The notes under the pieces are model-generated. The model ran no database searches, was not told the DNA's origin, and was given only the letters and a program-made list of their open reading frames with translations. A stretch of 20,822 bases of DNA, taken from assembly GCA_964639395.1 (NCBI GenBank), contig CAZXCT010000017.1, positions 1 through 20,822 of the forward strand, read 5' to 3'. This DNA is from ATZT02 sp964639395. Its GTDB lineage: Bacteria; Actinomycetota; Actinomycetes; S36-B12; UBA5976. Made by a program: the position numbers and the translations under genes. Of this stretch, positions 1 through 7,076 are shown piece by piece (positions within the stretch are counted from its first letter, which is position 1; every line of letters starts with the position of its first letter).

Positions 1-1
1 T

Positions 2-523
2 AATTGGCTTCATGCCAACTATATTCAGGAGCATAAAAAAGTATCACTCGACAGTAATACTAAGAATTATAAACATATCAAAATCAATATCGCAGATGCG
101 AGATTATCCCCATGGGGAAGTCAATCTTTCGATCGAGTTTTGTTGGATGCCCCCTGCACTGGCTTAGGCGCGATAAGAAGAAGAGCGGAATCACGATGGA
201 CCAAACAGCCTTCGATGATTGGTGAGCTAGTAAACGGCGCTAAAGAACTTTTCGATGCTTGCCTGCGTTCTTTGAAAGATGATGGACTTCTGTGTTATGT
301 GGTTTGCTCACCCATAAAAGAAGAGACGGATGATTTCGTACAGTGGGCTTTAAAACAATATGCGAATATTGAATTAATCAAACCGGATAAATATCTACCA
401 GTTTTTAATAACGCCAATATAGAGAACTTAGTCGATTTGAGCGACTTGGGGATTAGATTTTGGCCGCACAAACATGAAACTGACGCCATGTTTATTGCGC
501 TTTTCAGAAAACTACCAAGCTAA
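2..523 (+). CDS. rsmB: 16S rRNA m5C967 methyltransferase RsmB (Fmu/Sun), 3' part only
   Basis: Open from the left edge; the in-frame reading starts at base 2 and gives about 173 residues, so roughly the C-terminal third to half of a normal RsmB (430-480 aa). The visible part is the SAM-dependent RNA m5C methyltransferase domain. Motif IV appears as LLDAPCTGLGAIRRR, followed by AESRW, an actinobacterial-style stretch, and motif VI as YVVCSP. The Cys in each motif is the general-release and catalytic Cys of the Nop2/Sun/RsmB family. The N-terminal NusB-like RNA-binding domain is outside the window. The protein methylates C967 of 16S rRNA in E. coli. The stop lies 15 bases before rpe, so the two are probably co-transcribed. 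An in-frame ATG at 140 is internal, not the start. Confidence 0.9.
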   Translation, partial: NWLHANYIQEHKKVSLDSNTKNYKHIKINIADARLSPWGSQSFDRVLLDAPCTGLGAIRRRAESRWTKQPSMIGELVNGAKELFDACLRSLKDDGLLCYVVCSPIKEETDDFVQWALKQYANIELIKPDKYLPVFNNANIENLVDLSDLGIRFWPHKHETDAMFIALFRKLPS

Positions 524-538
524 CCGTAGAATATAAAT

Positions 539-1192
539 ATGAAATCGCTTATTGCCCCGAGCATTCTTGCGGCCGATCACACCAACATTGCTCAATCACT
601 CTCAAAAGTCAAAAATTGCGACTGGATTCATGTCGATATTATGGATAATCATTTTGTTCCAAATTTAAGTTTCTCGTCGCAAATGGCTAATTCGGTAAAA
701 GATCTTTCAATAGCACCCGTTGATACACATTTAATGATTTCTAATCCAGAAAATTGGATAAAACAATTCTTAACAGGGTCGGATTCTATTACTTTTCACA
801 TAGAGGCAACATCGAAAATAGATGAGTGTATAGATCTTATTAAAGCAGCAGATCGAAAAGCGGCTTTAGCGATAAAACCAAATACCTCATGGAAAGAAGT
901 GCTTCCGTATTTAGAGAAGATAGACATGGTGCTTGTGATGACAGTGGAACCTGGTTTTGGTGGTCAAAAGTTTATGAAGGATCAGCTAGAAAAGGTGGTG
1001 GCACTTCGGTCAGAATTCGATGAACGAAATCTTGAGATTCGACTTCAAGTTGACGGCGGTATAGACGCAACAAACATTGAAGCTGCCTGTAAGGCAGGAG
1101 CGGATTTTTTTGTGGCCGGATCTAGTATTTTTAATGCGCAAGACCCAGAATCCGCGCTTGAAGGTTTACGAAATTTAGTAAATTTAGCATGA
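539..1192 (+). CDS. rpe: Ribulose-phosphate 3-epimerase
   Basis: Encodes 217 aa, a normal full length for this TIM-barrel enzyme, which interconverts ribulose-5-P and xylulose-5-P in the cytosolic pentose phosphate pathway. Visible active-site elements are APSIL at the N-terminus, the metal-binding HVDIMD (H31, D33), THLM (H64), the phosphate-loop region VEPGFGGQ (residues 136-143) and QVDGGI with the catalytic/metal Asp at 172. All expected ligands are present. Only a weak ribosome site precedes the ATG at 539. The stop overlaps the ribD start as ATGA (1189-1192), indicating translational coupling. Ribulose-5-P is also a substrate of RibBA encoded downstream, so the position at the head of the riboflavin genes makes metabolic sense (inference). 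Confidence 0.95.
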   Translation: MKSLIAPSILAADHTNIAQSLSKVKNCDWIHVDIMDNHFVPNLSFSSQMANSVKDLSIAPVDTHLMISNPENWIKQFLTGSDSITFHIEATSKIDECIDLIKAADRKAALAIKPNTSWKEVLPYLEKIDMVLVMTVEPGFGGQKFMKDQLEKVVALRSEFDERNLEIRLQVDGGIDATNIEAACKAGADFFVAGSSIFNAQDPESALEGLRNLVNLA

Positions 1193-2333
1193 CTCTCAGT
1201 AGGTCAGATTTAGTTACAGAACTTGTCAGACTTGCTAACAAACCTGCAACCGTGCTGCAAAATCCTCGCGTGGCTGCCTTAATTGTCGATGAAAATAACA
1301 AAATCGTTGCAACTGGTATTCACGAAGGTAAAGGAAAGCCTCACGCAGAGGTTAGTGCATTAAACAAGATCCAAAACTCGGCCAAGGGCTTAACAATGTT
1401 TGTATCGCTCGAACCATGCAATCACTTTGGCACCACACCACCTTGCGTAAACGCAATAATCTCAAGTGGAATAAATAAGGTCATAATCGGTTCAATAGAT
1501 ATCAATCCCTTAGCCGGGGGTGGGATAGCCAAACTTAAATCGGCTGGAATCAAAGTCGAAGTAATCTCTGATCAAGAAATTTTTAGAAATCTTAATTATC
1601 NNNNNNNNNNNNNNNNNNNNNNNNNNNNNNNNNNNNNNNNNNNNNNNNNNNNNNNNNNNNNNNNNNNNNNNNNNNNNNNNNNNNNNNNNNNNNNNNNNNN
1701 ATCTCTGATCAAGAAATTTTTAGAAATCTTAATTATCGTTGGTTTGAAAGTATTAAACTAGAGCGACCGTTTGTAAGTGCGAAAATCGCCATGACTTTAG
1801 ACGGTTTCATATCTACAAACAACAAAGAAAGACTTCAAATAAGTGATCCTGCCAGCGAACTTGAAACCGCCAAACTTCGCAGCCAATTTGACGCCATTGT
1901 TGTTGGCACCAACACCATAGAAGTTGACAACCCCTATCTCACCGTTAGAAACCCGCCACTAAATTTTGATGACTCACCACTGAGGGTAATTATGGGCAAT
2001 CGTGAAATTGACGAAAAATCAAATGTATTTAACTCAGCAGCAAAGACACTACAGATAAAAACGCATGATCCAATTTTTTTGCTTGAAGAGTTAAAGCTAA
2101 TGGGAGTAAGTACAGTATTGCTAGAAGGTGGATCGAGTGTCTTATCCTCTTTTTTAGAGCTCAATCTTATCGATGAATTTACTATCTATTTAAGCAGCAA
2201 GATTATGGGTAAGGGTTTACAAGTATTCGATTCTATCGTTTCTACTTCTAGTATCAAAAGCAGTTATTTTGAAAGTGCAGTAGCATTAGGCGCTGACTTA
2301 AAATTACACGTGCTATCGCCCAGGGGTGTTTAA
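1189..2333 (+). CDS. ribD: Bifunctional riboflavin deaminase/reductase RibD, interrupted by an assembly gap
   Basis: RibD deaminates 2,5-diamino-6-ribosylamino-pyrimidinone 5'-phosphate and then reduces the ribose with NADPH, the second and third steps of riboflavin synthesis. The N-terminal deaminase carries the zinc/catalytic motif HAE (H52, E54) and PCNHFGTTPPC (C77, C86). The C-terminal reductase carries AKIAMTLDGFI, VGTNTIEVDNPYL and LLEGGSSVLSSFL. As given, the frame breaks across 100 Ns (1601-1700). The 37 bases at 1564-1600 recur exactly at 1701-1737; merging them removes 137 bases and gives a continuous 335-residue protein reading IFRNLNY-RWFESIKLERPF across the join, typical of RibD. 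The gene is therefore judged intact. It starts on the ATG overlapping the rpe stop. The next gene's TTG start follows its TAA directly. Confidence 0.93.
1564..1600. repeat. Left copy of 37-base duplicated contig end
   Basis: This 37-base segment, beginning ATCTCTGATC and ending CTTAATTATC, directly abuts the N run and is identical to 1701-1737. It codes for ISDQEIFRNLNY of RibD once only in the expected protein. Read as an unmerged contig overlap, not a biological repeat. Confidence 0.92.
1601..1700. other. Assembly gap of exactly 100 Ns
   Basis: A run of 100 N inside ribD. The round length is typical of a scaffolding placeholder rather than a measured distance. The flanks carry the same 37 bases, so the true gap size is probably negative: the two contig ends overlap. 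Confidence 0.97.
1701..1737. repeat. Right copy of 37-base duplicated contig end
   Basis: Identical to 1564-1600 and directly abutting the right edge of the N run. Continuing from its last base (C1737) the frame reads RWFESIKLERPF and then AMTLDGFI, the conserved entry into the RibD reductase domain. This shows that the two copies should be collapsed to one. Confidence 0.92.
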
Positions 2334-2936
2334 TTGTTCACCGGATTGATAAGAGATTTAGGAACGATTGTAAAAATTGATACCAACGAAACGGGATCGA
2401 AAGTTTTTATTTCAAATAAAGATTTAGTAGCGCGAACGAAAATCGGCGATTCTGTGAGCATTGATGGAATATGCCTCACTAGCTGTGAAAAAGCTTCAGA
2501 TTTTATCGCTTTTGATTTAGTGAGTGAAACCCTAGATCGAACGACAGCAAGATCATGGAAGGCAGGCGATAGCGTCCATCTCGAATCCGCCATGACGCTG
2601 AGTGACCGACTAGATGGGCATATGGTTTCAGGGCACGTTGACACCGTTGTCACGCTACAAGCGATTCAAAAGAAAGAAGAATCATTAAAGTATTCTTTTG
2701 AACTACCGATTAAATATGCCGGATTAATAATTGAAAAGGGATCAGTGACTTTAAACGGCGTTTCGCTTACTGTTGCGGAGGTAGATCAAGAAAATGCCCA
2801 ATTTTCAGTTTGGTTGATTCCGACTACGATAGCTAAAACTAATCTTGCAAACCTTCAAGTCGGGGGCAAAGTAAATTTAGAAATTGACTTAATCGCAAAA
2901 TACGTATTAGAGAATGTAAAAAGGTATCTTAAATGA
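2334..2936 (+). CDS. ribE: Riboflavin synthase, alpha chain
   Basis: Encodes 200 aa. It dismutates two molecules of 6,7-dimethyl-8-ribityllumazine into riboflavin plus the pyrimidine, the last step of the pathway. The start is TTG at 2334, directly after the ribD stop, chosen because the family begins MFTG(I/L) and this gives MFTGLIRDLGTI. A GGGG stretch near 2323 may be the ribosome site. Two tandem lumazine-binding barrels are seen: N-barrel with SIDGICLT (42-49) and a linker DGHMVSGHVD (94-103), C-barrel with TLNGVSLTV (139-147) and ending in EIDLIAKYVLE. The stop overlaps the ribBA ATG as ATGA at 2933-2936. The symbol ribE follows E. coli (ribC) and actinobacterial usage loosely; naming varies between species. 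Confidence 0.95.
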   Translation: MFTGLIRDLGTIVKIDTNETGSKVFISNKDLVARTKIGDSVSIDGICLTSCEKASDFIAFDLVSETLDRTTARSWKAGDSVHLESAMTLSDRLDGHMVSGHVDTVVTLQAIQKKEESLKYSFELPIKYAGLIIEKGSVTLNGVSLTVAEVDQENAQFSVWLIPTTIAKTNLANLQVGGKVNLEIDLIAKYVLENVKRYLK

Positions 2937-4144
2937 AGATTAAATGTAACACGATCGATGAAGCGGTAGCCGAAATCAAGGCGGGGCGAGCTGTGATCGT
3001 GGTAGATGACGCAGATAGAGAGAACGAAGGCGATCTAGTTTTTGCTGCCGAAAAGGTGACGAATGAAATGATGGGATTTATGATTCGCCATACCTCAGGC
3101 GTTGTTTGTGCAGCTATGACAGGCGAAACGCTGGACAGGTTGAAATTACCGCCGATGACTTTAGTTAATGAAGATAAAAAACAGACCGCCTATGCGGTGA
3201 GTGTTGATGCGAAAGACGGTATCTCAACTGGTATCAGTGCCTCTGATAGAACCAAAACAATTGCCTTACTCGCAAACTCAGGTACTACCGCAGAAGATTT
3301 AACACGTCCAGGTCATATCTTTCCATTACGAGCAGTAGCGGGAGGGGTTCTAACAAGAGCGGGTCATACTGAAGCAGCAGTCGACTTGGCAGTTTTAGCT
3401 GGCCTTAATCCCGCAGGTGTAATTGCAGAACTAGTGAAAGATGACGGCGAAATGATGCGAGCACCTGATTGCTTTGATTTTGCACAAAAACATTCCCTTA
3501 AGATTATCTCGATAGCAGATTTAATTGCTTATCGCCGAAGTAGAGAAAAGCTGGTGCAGTTAGTAGCCCAAACTACTCTTCCAACGGAATATGGGGATTT
3601 TGAAGCCTACGGATTTAGAAGTCTGAAAGATTTGAGATCTCATATTGCATTGGTAGTTGGTGATATCTCAAGCGGTGAGAATATTTTAGTTCGGGTTCAC
3701 TCAGAATGCTTAACAGGAGATGTGTTTTCATCTAATCGATGTGACTGTGGGGATCAACTTCATTTAGCCCTTGCGCGAATTCAACAAGAGGGACAAGGCG
3801 TCGTGCTTTACATAAAAGGTCATGAAGGCAGAGGTATTGGATTATTGCAAAAGTTAAAAGCATACGAATTACAAGACAACGGACTAGATACGATTGAAGC
3901 CAATTTGCAATTAGGATTACCGGCAGACTCGAGAGATTATGGAACAGGGGCACAAATCCTTGCAGAATTGGGCATAAAAAGTATGCGATTACTTACCAAC
4001 AATCCTGCGAAACGTGCCGGATTAGAAGGATATGGTTTAAGTATCGTAGAGAGAGTTCCGTTAATTAGCAAAACTAACGAAAAAAATTTGAAATACCTAC
4101 AAACCAAAGCAAACAAAATGGGTCACGATTTGGGTGAGATTTAA
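2933..4144 (+). CDS. ribBA: Fused 3,4-dihydroxy-2-butanone-4-phosphate synthase / GTP cyclohydrolase II
   Basis: Encodes 403 aa with both riboflavin entry enzymes. The N-terminal half (about 1-200) is DHBP synthase, which converts ribulose-5-P to the four-carbon unit. It shows DDADRENEGD (25-34), STGISASDRT and RAGHTEA with H145. The C-terminal half (about 205-403) is GTP cyclohydrolase II, which opens GTP. It shows the zinc cysteines C259, C270 and C272 in HSECLTGDVFSSNRCDCGDQ, GHEGRGIGL, RDYGTGAQIL (334 on) and LLTNNPAKR. Both active sites look complete, so the protein should be bifunctional. It is coupled to ribE by a 4-base overlap, and ribH starts immediately after its stop. Rpe, two genes upstream of ribE, makes or drains its ribulose-5-P substrate. 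Confidence 0.96.
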   Translation: MKIKCNTIDEAVAEIKAGRAVIVVDDADRENEGDLVFAAEKVTNEMMGFMIRHTSGVVCAAMTGETLDRLKLPPMTLVNEDKKQTAYAVSVDAKDGISTGISASDRTKTIALLANSGTTAEDLTRPGHIFPLRAVAGGVLTRAGHTEAAVDLAVLAGLNPAGVIAELVKDDGEMMRAPDCFDFAQKHSLKIISIADLIAYRRSREKLVQLVAQTTLPTEYGDFEAYGFRSLKDLRSHIALVVGDISSGENILVRVHSECLTGDVFSSNRCDCGDQLHLALARIQQEGQGVVLYIKGHEGRGIGLLQKLKAYELQDNGLDTIEANLQLGLPADSRDYGTGAQILAELGIKSMRLLTNNPAKRAGLEGYGLSIVERVPLISKTNEKNLKYLQTKANKMGHDLGEI

Positions 4145-4624
4145 ATGGTTGGCAATGGAGCACCTAAAATACAGTCAAATTCAAACTATTCGGATAAAAA
4201 ATTAGCCATTGTGGTTGCTAGCTGGAATGCAGAGATCTGTAATTCACTTTTAGAAAACGCCTTGGACACGGCTAATGCGCATTCGTTGGCGAGTGAGGTA
4301 TTTCGAGTTGCGGGGTCTTTTGAATTGATTGCAGCTGCTGATAGAGCAATCGCCTCAGGTTTTGACGCAGTAGCGCTATTTGGCGTGATTATTCGCGGTG
4401 AAACACCTCATTTTGACTATGTTTCTCAAGCAGTTACGCAAGGTGCGGTCGAGTTAAGTTTCAGGGGAGTCCCAATTGGATTTGGGGTGCTTACTTGTGA
4501 TGATTATCAGCAAGCTTTGGATCGAAGCGGAATTGCAACTGCGAAAGAAAACAAGGGCAAGGATACAATAGAAGCAATTATGATGAGTCTAGATACTTTT
4601 GCATTAATGCAAAAAAATAGCTGA
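4145..4624 (+). CDS. ribH: 6,7-dimethyl-8-ribityllumazine synthase
   Basis: Encodes 159 aa, normal for the family, which condenses the pyrimidine from RibD (after dephosphorylation) with the DHBP from RibBA; members assemble as pentamers or icosahedral shells. Visible motifs are VASWN (24-28) for substrate binding, VAGSFEL (55-61), GVIIRGETPHFDYV with the catalytic His at 89, and FGVLTCDDYQQA. NKGKD near residues 136-140 matches the usual phosphate-binding NKG segment. The ATG follows the ribBA stop with no spacer, so initiation is probably by coupling. With ribD, ribE and ribBA it makes a full riboflavin set except for the pyrimidine phosphatase, which is usually encoded elsewhere. Confidence 0.96.
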   Translation: MVGNGAPKIQSNSNYSDKKLAIVVASWNAEICNSLLENALDTANAHSLASEVFRVAGSFELIAAADRAIASGFDAVALFGVIIRGETPHFDYVSQAVTQGAVELSFRGVPIGFGVLTCDDYQQALDRSGIATAKENKGKDTIEAIMMSLDTFALMQKNS

Positions 4625-4642
4625 AATTAAAGTGGGTGAAAC

Positions 4643-4906
4643 ATTAAAAGTTTTGATGATTTGTGGAAAGAAATTAACCATAAGGTTACATCAGCCGACC
4701 CTGAATCAAACACGGTATCGCTGGTTTCACGCGGGGTACATGCAATAGGTAAGAAGGTTCTTGAAGAAGCCGGTGAAACTTGGATGGCGGCTGAGTACGA
4801 GTCGGTTGATAGAACTGCCGAAGAAATTGCTCAACTTTTGTACCACATTCAAGTGCTCATGATTTCAACCGGTGTAGACATTAAAGATGTTTACAGAAAC
4901 CTATAG
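4643..4906 (+). CDS. hisE: Phosphoribosyl-ATP pyrophosphatase, apparent ATT start
   Basis: HisE hydrolyses phosphoribosyl-ATP to phosphoribosyl-AMP, the second step of histidine synthesis. The protein contains GVHAIGKKVLEEAGE, then MAAEYES and AEEIAQLLYHIQVLMIS, matching the all-alpha MazG-like fold and the metal-binding Glu pattern of actinobacterial HisE. The start is unusual. An in-frame TGA sits at 4637-4639 and the only candidate starts are ATT at 4643 and TTG at 4661. Starting at ATT gives (M)KSFDDLWKEI, which fits the conserved N-terminus (K-T/S-F-E/D-E/D-L-F/W) and an 87-aa length; a GGTGA ribosome-site match lies 3 bases upstream. TTG gives 81 aa, lacks the conserved first residues and has no ribosome site. 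I prefer ATT. A sequencing error from ATG cannot be excluded. hisG follows 8 bases on. Confidence 0.9.
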   Translation: MKSFDDLWKEINHKVTSADPESNTVSLVSRGVHAIGKKVLEEAGETWMAAEYESVDRTAEEIAQLLYHIQVLMISTGVDIKDVYRNL

Positions 4907-4914
4907 GAGACTAA

Positions 4915-5763
4915 GTGCTAAAGGTTGCGATACCGAATAAGGGCCAATTAAGCGATCCCGCAAAACAGATTCTTAGAGAAGCGGGATATTTTAAGAGCGC
5001 TCATCCAAGAGACTTAGTTGTAGTTGATCCTGTGAACAACATTGAATTTTTTCTTTTAAGACCAAGAGATGTAGCCCTTTATGTCGAGCGCGGAACTCTT
5101 GATTTAGGCATAACTGGGCTTGATTTGTTACTTGACTCAGGTGCAAGTTGTGAAAGTTTGATGGAGCTAGGGTTTGGCGCATCAACCTTTCAAATTGCGG
5201 TACCTAAGAATGGAAATATCAAAGATTTCAAAGACTTAAATAAAAAGAGAATTGCCACGAGCTATCCAAATATTCTCAAAAAATGGTTAGTTGATAAAAA
5301 CCTGTCTGCAGAAATAGTCACCTTAGACGGTGCAGTAGAGAATGCAGTTAGGTTGAATGTGGCAGATGCCATCGCTGATGTAGTAGACACCGGTACCACT
5401 TTGGTACAAGCGGGGCTCTTAATCATTGGCGAACCAATTCTTTCAAGCCAAGCAGTTCTTATTAAAGCGCCCAGCGCTAAAGCCAATGAAGAGATAAATA
5501 CCTTATTAAGAAGATTATCTTCTGTTATTGTTGCCAGAACTTATGTCTTACTAGATTATGACATCAAAGAGTCGAATGTAGATAAAGCAGCGAAAATTAC
5601 TCCTGGTATCGAATCCCCAACGATTTCGCCACTTCACGAAGAGGGATGGGTTGCCGTTCGCGCTTTGGTTAAGAAAGATAAGGTACACGCGGTGATGGAT
5701 GAACTTTATGAAATGGGTGCCAGGGGAATACTTGTTACTGATATTTCTTCCTGTCGTCTTTAA
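4915..5763 (+). CDS. hisG: ATP phosphoribosyltransferase, long form
   Basis: Encodes 282 aa. It joins ATP and PRPP to phosphoribosyl-ATP, the committed and feedback-inhibited step of histidine synthesis. GTG start at 4915 with AGGAG just after the hisE stop; the protein opens MLKVAIPNKGQL as expected. The catalytic domains show GITGLDLLLDSG, RIATSYPNILKKWL and the PRPP loop ADAIADVVDTGTTL (about 150-163). The C-terminal part (about 208-282), with TPGIESPTISPL, EEGWVAVRALV and MGARGILVTDI, is the ACT-like regulatory domain of the long HisG_L type. The enzyme should therefore be allosterically inhibited by histidine and need no HisZ. Encoding the first two pathway steps side by side (hisE-hisG) is usual in Actinomycetota. 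Confidence 0.96.
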   Translation: MLKVAIPNKGQLSDPAKQILREAGYFKSAHPRDLVVVDPVNNIEFFLLRPRDVALYVERGTLDLGITGLDLLLDSGASCESLMELGFGASTFQIAVPKNGNIKDFKDLNKKRIATSYPNILKKWLVDKNLSAEIVTLDGAVENAVRLNVADAIADVVDTGTTLVQAGLLIIGEPILSSQAVLIKAPSAKANEEINTLLRRLSSVIVARTYVLLDYDIKESNVDKAAKITPGIESPTISPLHEEGWVAVRALVKKDKVHAVMDELYEMGARGILVTDISSCRL

Positions 5764-5769
5764 ATTCAA

Positions 5770-6369
5770 GTGGATTTCACAAAACGGTCAAAAGAACACG
5801 AGAAATTTCTCAAACTCCTAGCATTAGATGTGCCGCGAGCTTTGGATATCTTTGCAAAACTTGAATTTATTGTTGGGTTAAACGTAAGCTTAAAATCAAA
5901 ACAATTAGTGCTGCTAGAAAATGATGATTTTAAGGCACTAGCAATATTTACTTCAAGCGCTTCACTCAATGATTTTTCGAGTTTAGCAAGACCACTAGTT
6001 TTAAACGGCCTAGAGATTTCTGACATGGCATTAAACTCCCCAACTAAACTTTTGGCGATAGACCCGCCAAATGGACACCGACTATTAACTGGCTCAATGC
6101 TTAGTGCAGTAATTGAGAGAGAAAATTGGATAGACCCAGCGCAAAGTAAAGAATTAAAACTTGAAATAGCGAGTTACCTAGATGAACATTCTAATCTTGA
6201 TTTTAGAGTCGAAGTTGGCCAGTGGAGTGACCTTAGGATTTACTTAAGGGGAAGCGGGGATGAAGCAGCCACTATTGCCCCAAAATTAGCGTTATTTCTC
6301 AAGGAGAGTCCTATCGCGCTGAGTTTTATGCCCAGTGGGGCTGATATCATTTATGAAACGGTTGACTAG
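5770..6369 (+). CDS. SseB-like domain protein of unknown function
   Basis: Encodes 199 aa, start GTG at 5770, six bases after the hisG stop, with no clear ribosome site. No signal peptide or membrane segment is seen. The central part, ALAIFTSSASLNDFSSLAR then PLVLNGLEISDMAL, resembles the SseB N-terminal-type domain (pattern: A-x-FTS-x-x-SL...ARP...), and proteins annotated 'SseB family' commonly sit just before infC in Actinomycetota; that recollection is the main support. Later segments (LLAIDPPNGHRLL, VIERENWIDP) have no catalytic motif I can name. The last 60 residues are an acidic/hydrophobic mix without a recognised domain. Its role is unknown; the position between hisG and infC may reflect conserved order only. 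Confidence is high for a real gene, modest for the family. Confidence 0.7.
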   Translation: MDFTKRSKEHEKFLKLLALDVPRALDIFAKLEFIVGLNVSLKSKQLVLLENDDFKALAIFTSSASLNDFSSLARPLVLNGLEISDMALNSPTKLLAIDPPNGHRLLTGSMLSAVIERENWIDPAQSKELKLEIASYLDEHSNLDFRVEVGQWSDLRIYLRGSGDEAATIAPKLALFLKESPIALSFMPSGADIIYETVD

Positions 6370-6507
6370 AAACTGTTGACAAGAGAAGCGAGAGCTTCCA
6401 CCTACATCAAGGAAAATACCTTGTGGGGTTGAAAGACTAAAGATTAAAAAGTCTTAACTTGTTTTGTTTCTGGATAAGCTTTTATCAGGCAAAAATAAGG
6501 AGAATTT
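6370..6507 (+). promoter_or_regulatory. Structured 5' leader of the infC-rpmI-rplT operon
   Basis: This 138-base spacer is long compared with its neighbours (0-27 bases elsewhere). It holds four possible RNA stem-loops: GAAGC-GAGA-GCTTC (6385-6398, GNRA-type tetraloop), CAAGG/CCTTG (6408-6423), AAGACT/AGTCTT (6433-6455) and CTGGATAA-GCTT-TTATCAG with one bulge (6470-6488). The ribosome site AAGGAG follows at 6497-6502. A TTGACA-like element at 6376-6381 has no convincing -10 at normal spacing. IF3-L35-L20 operons are autoregulated by ribosomal protein L20 or other leader mechanisms in several bacteria; a role like that is plausible here but inferred. I see no coding frame in the spacer. Confidence 0.55.
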
Positions 6508-6510
6508 ATC
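6497..6510 (+). promoter_or_regulatory. Ribosome binding site and AUC start of infC
   Basis: AAGGAG at 6497-6502 is followed after 5 bases by ATC at 6508-6510. An in-frame TAA at 6496-6498 overlaps this ribosome site, so nothing upstream can be the start. The conserved IF3 N-terminus (SEEPRLNDRIRVPQ) begins directly after the ATC. A strong site at ideal spacing settles the start. Confidence 0.88.
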
Positions 6511-7074
6511 AGCGAAGAGCCCCGACTCAATGATCGGATTAGAGTCCCACAGCTTCGTCTAGTAGGGCCAAATGGTGAGCAAATCGGAATAATCAAAACC
6601 GAAGATGCTCTCAAAATGGCACAAGAGTTAGATCTTGACCTAGTTGAAGTTGCTGCAGAGGCTAAACCACCCGTCGCCAAAATTATGGATTACGGAAAGT
6701 TTAAGTATGAAGCAGCACTTAAAGCTCGTGAGGCAAGAAAAAATCAGGTCAATGCAGTGGTCAAAGAAATGAAATTACGACCCCGAATTGAGAGTCATGA
6801 TTACGACACCAAACTTGCCCACATAGAAAAATTTCTTCGTGGTGGCGACAAGGTGAAAGTAACCATCATGTTTAGAGGTAGAGAACAATCTCGACCTGAG
6901 ATGGGATATAAGCTCCTCGCAAAATTAGCTGAAGATGTTACAGACAGCGGGATAGTTGAATTCGCCCCAAAGCAAGACGGAAGAAACATGGTTATGGTGC
7001 TAGCGCCCGTTGCCAGAAAAGTAAGTAGCCCCAAACCGAAAAGCGGTCTAGTTGAAGAGATTGTAGAGGAGTAA
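6508..7074 (+). CDS. infC: Translation initiation factor IF-3
   Basis: Encodes 188 aa. IF3 binds the 30S subunit, prevents 50S joining and rejects wrong start codons and initiator-tRNA mispairing. The start is ATC at 6508: the ATG at 6616 would remove 36 conserved residues, including SEEPRLNDRIRV and RLVGPNGEQIGI. The N-domain spans about 1-75 and contains the family signature region PPVAKIMDYGKFKYE (the usual Cys before KIMDYG is Ala here). The C-domain runs about 85-172 with VKEMKLRPRI, HDYDTK, VTIMFRGREQSRPEMG and KQDGRNMVMVLAP. The acidic tail GLVEEIVEE is short. Near-cognate AUN starts are the classic means by which IF3 limits its own synthesis. rpmI begins 2 bases after its stop. Confidence 0.97.
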   Translation: MSEEPRLNDRIRVPQLRLVGPNGEQIGIIKTEDALKMAQELDLDLVEVAAEAKPPVAKIMDYGKFKYEAALKAREARKNQVNAVVKEMKLRPRIESHDYDTKLAHIEKFLRGGDKVKVTIMFRGREQSRPEMGYKLLAKLAEDVTDSGIVEFAPKQDGRNMVMVLAPVARKVSSPKPKSGLVEEIVEE

Positions 7075-7076
7075 GA

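Noticed and set aside
1564..1737. A genuine 37-base direct repeat or a mobile element insertion in ribD
   Set aside because: Both copies touch a round 100-N run and merging them restores the gene; an unmerged contig overlap explains everything.
1189..1761. ribD as two separate pseudogene fragments
   Set aside because: The frame break is caused only by the 137 surplus bases of the false gap; all motifs of both domains are present.
6376..6408. TTGACA plus TACATC as a sigma-70-type promoter for infC
   Set aside because: The spacing is about 21 bases and the -10 is poor; kept only as a remark in the leader entry.
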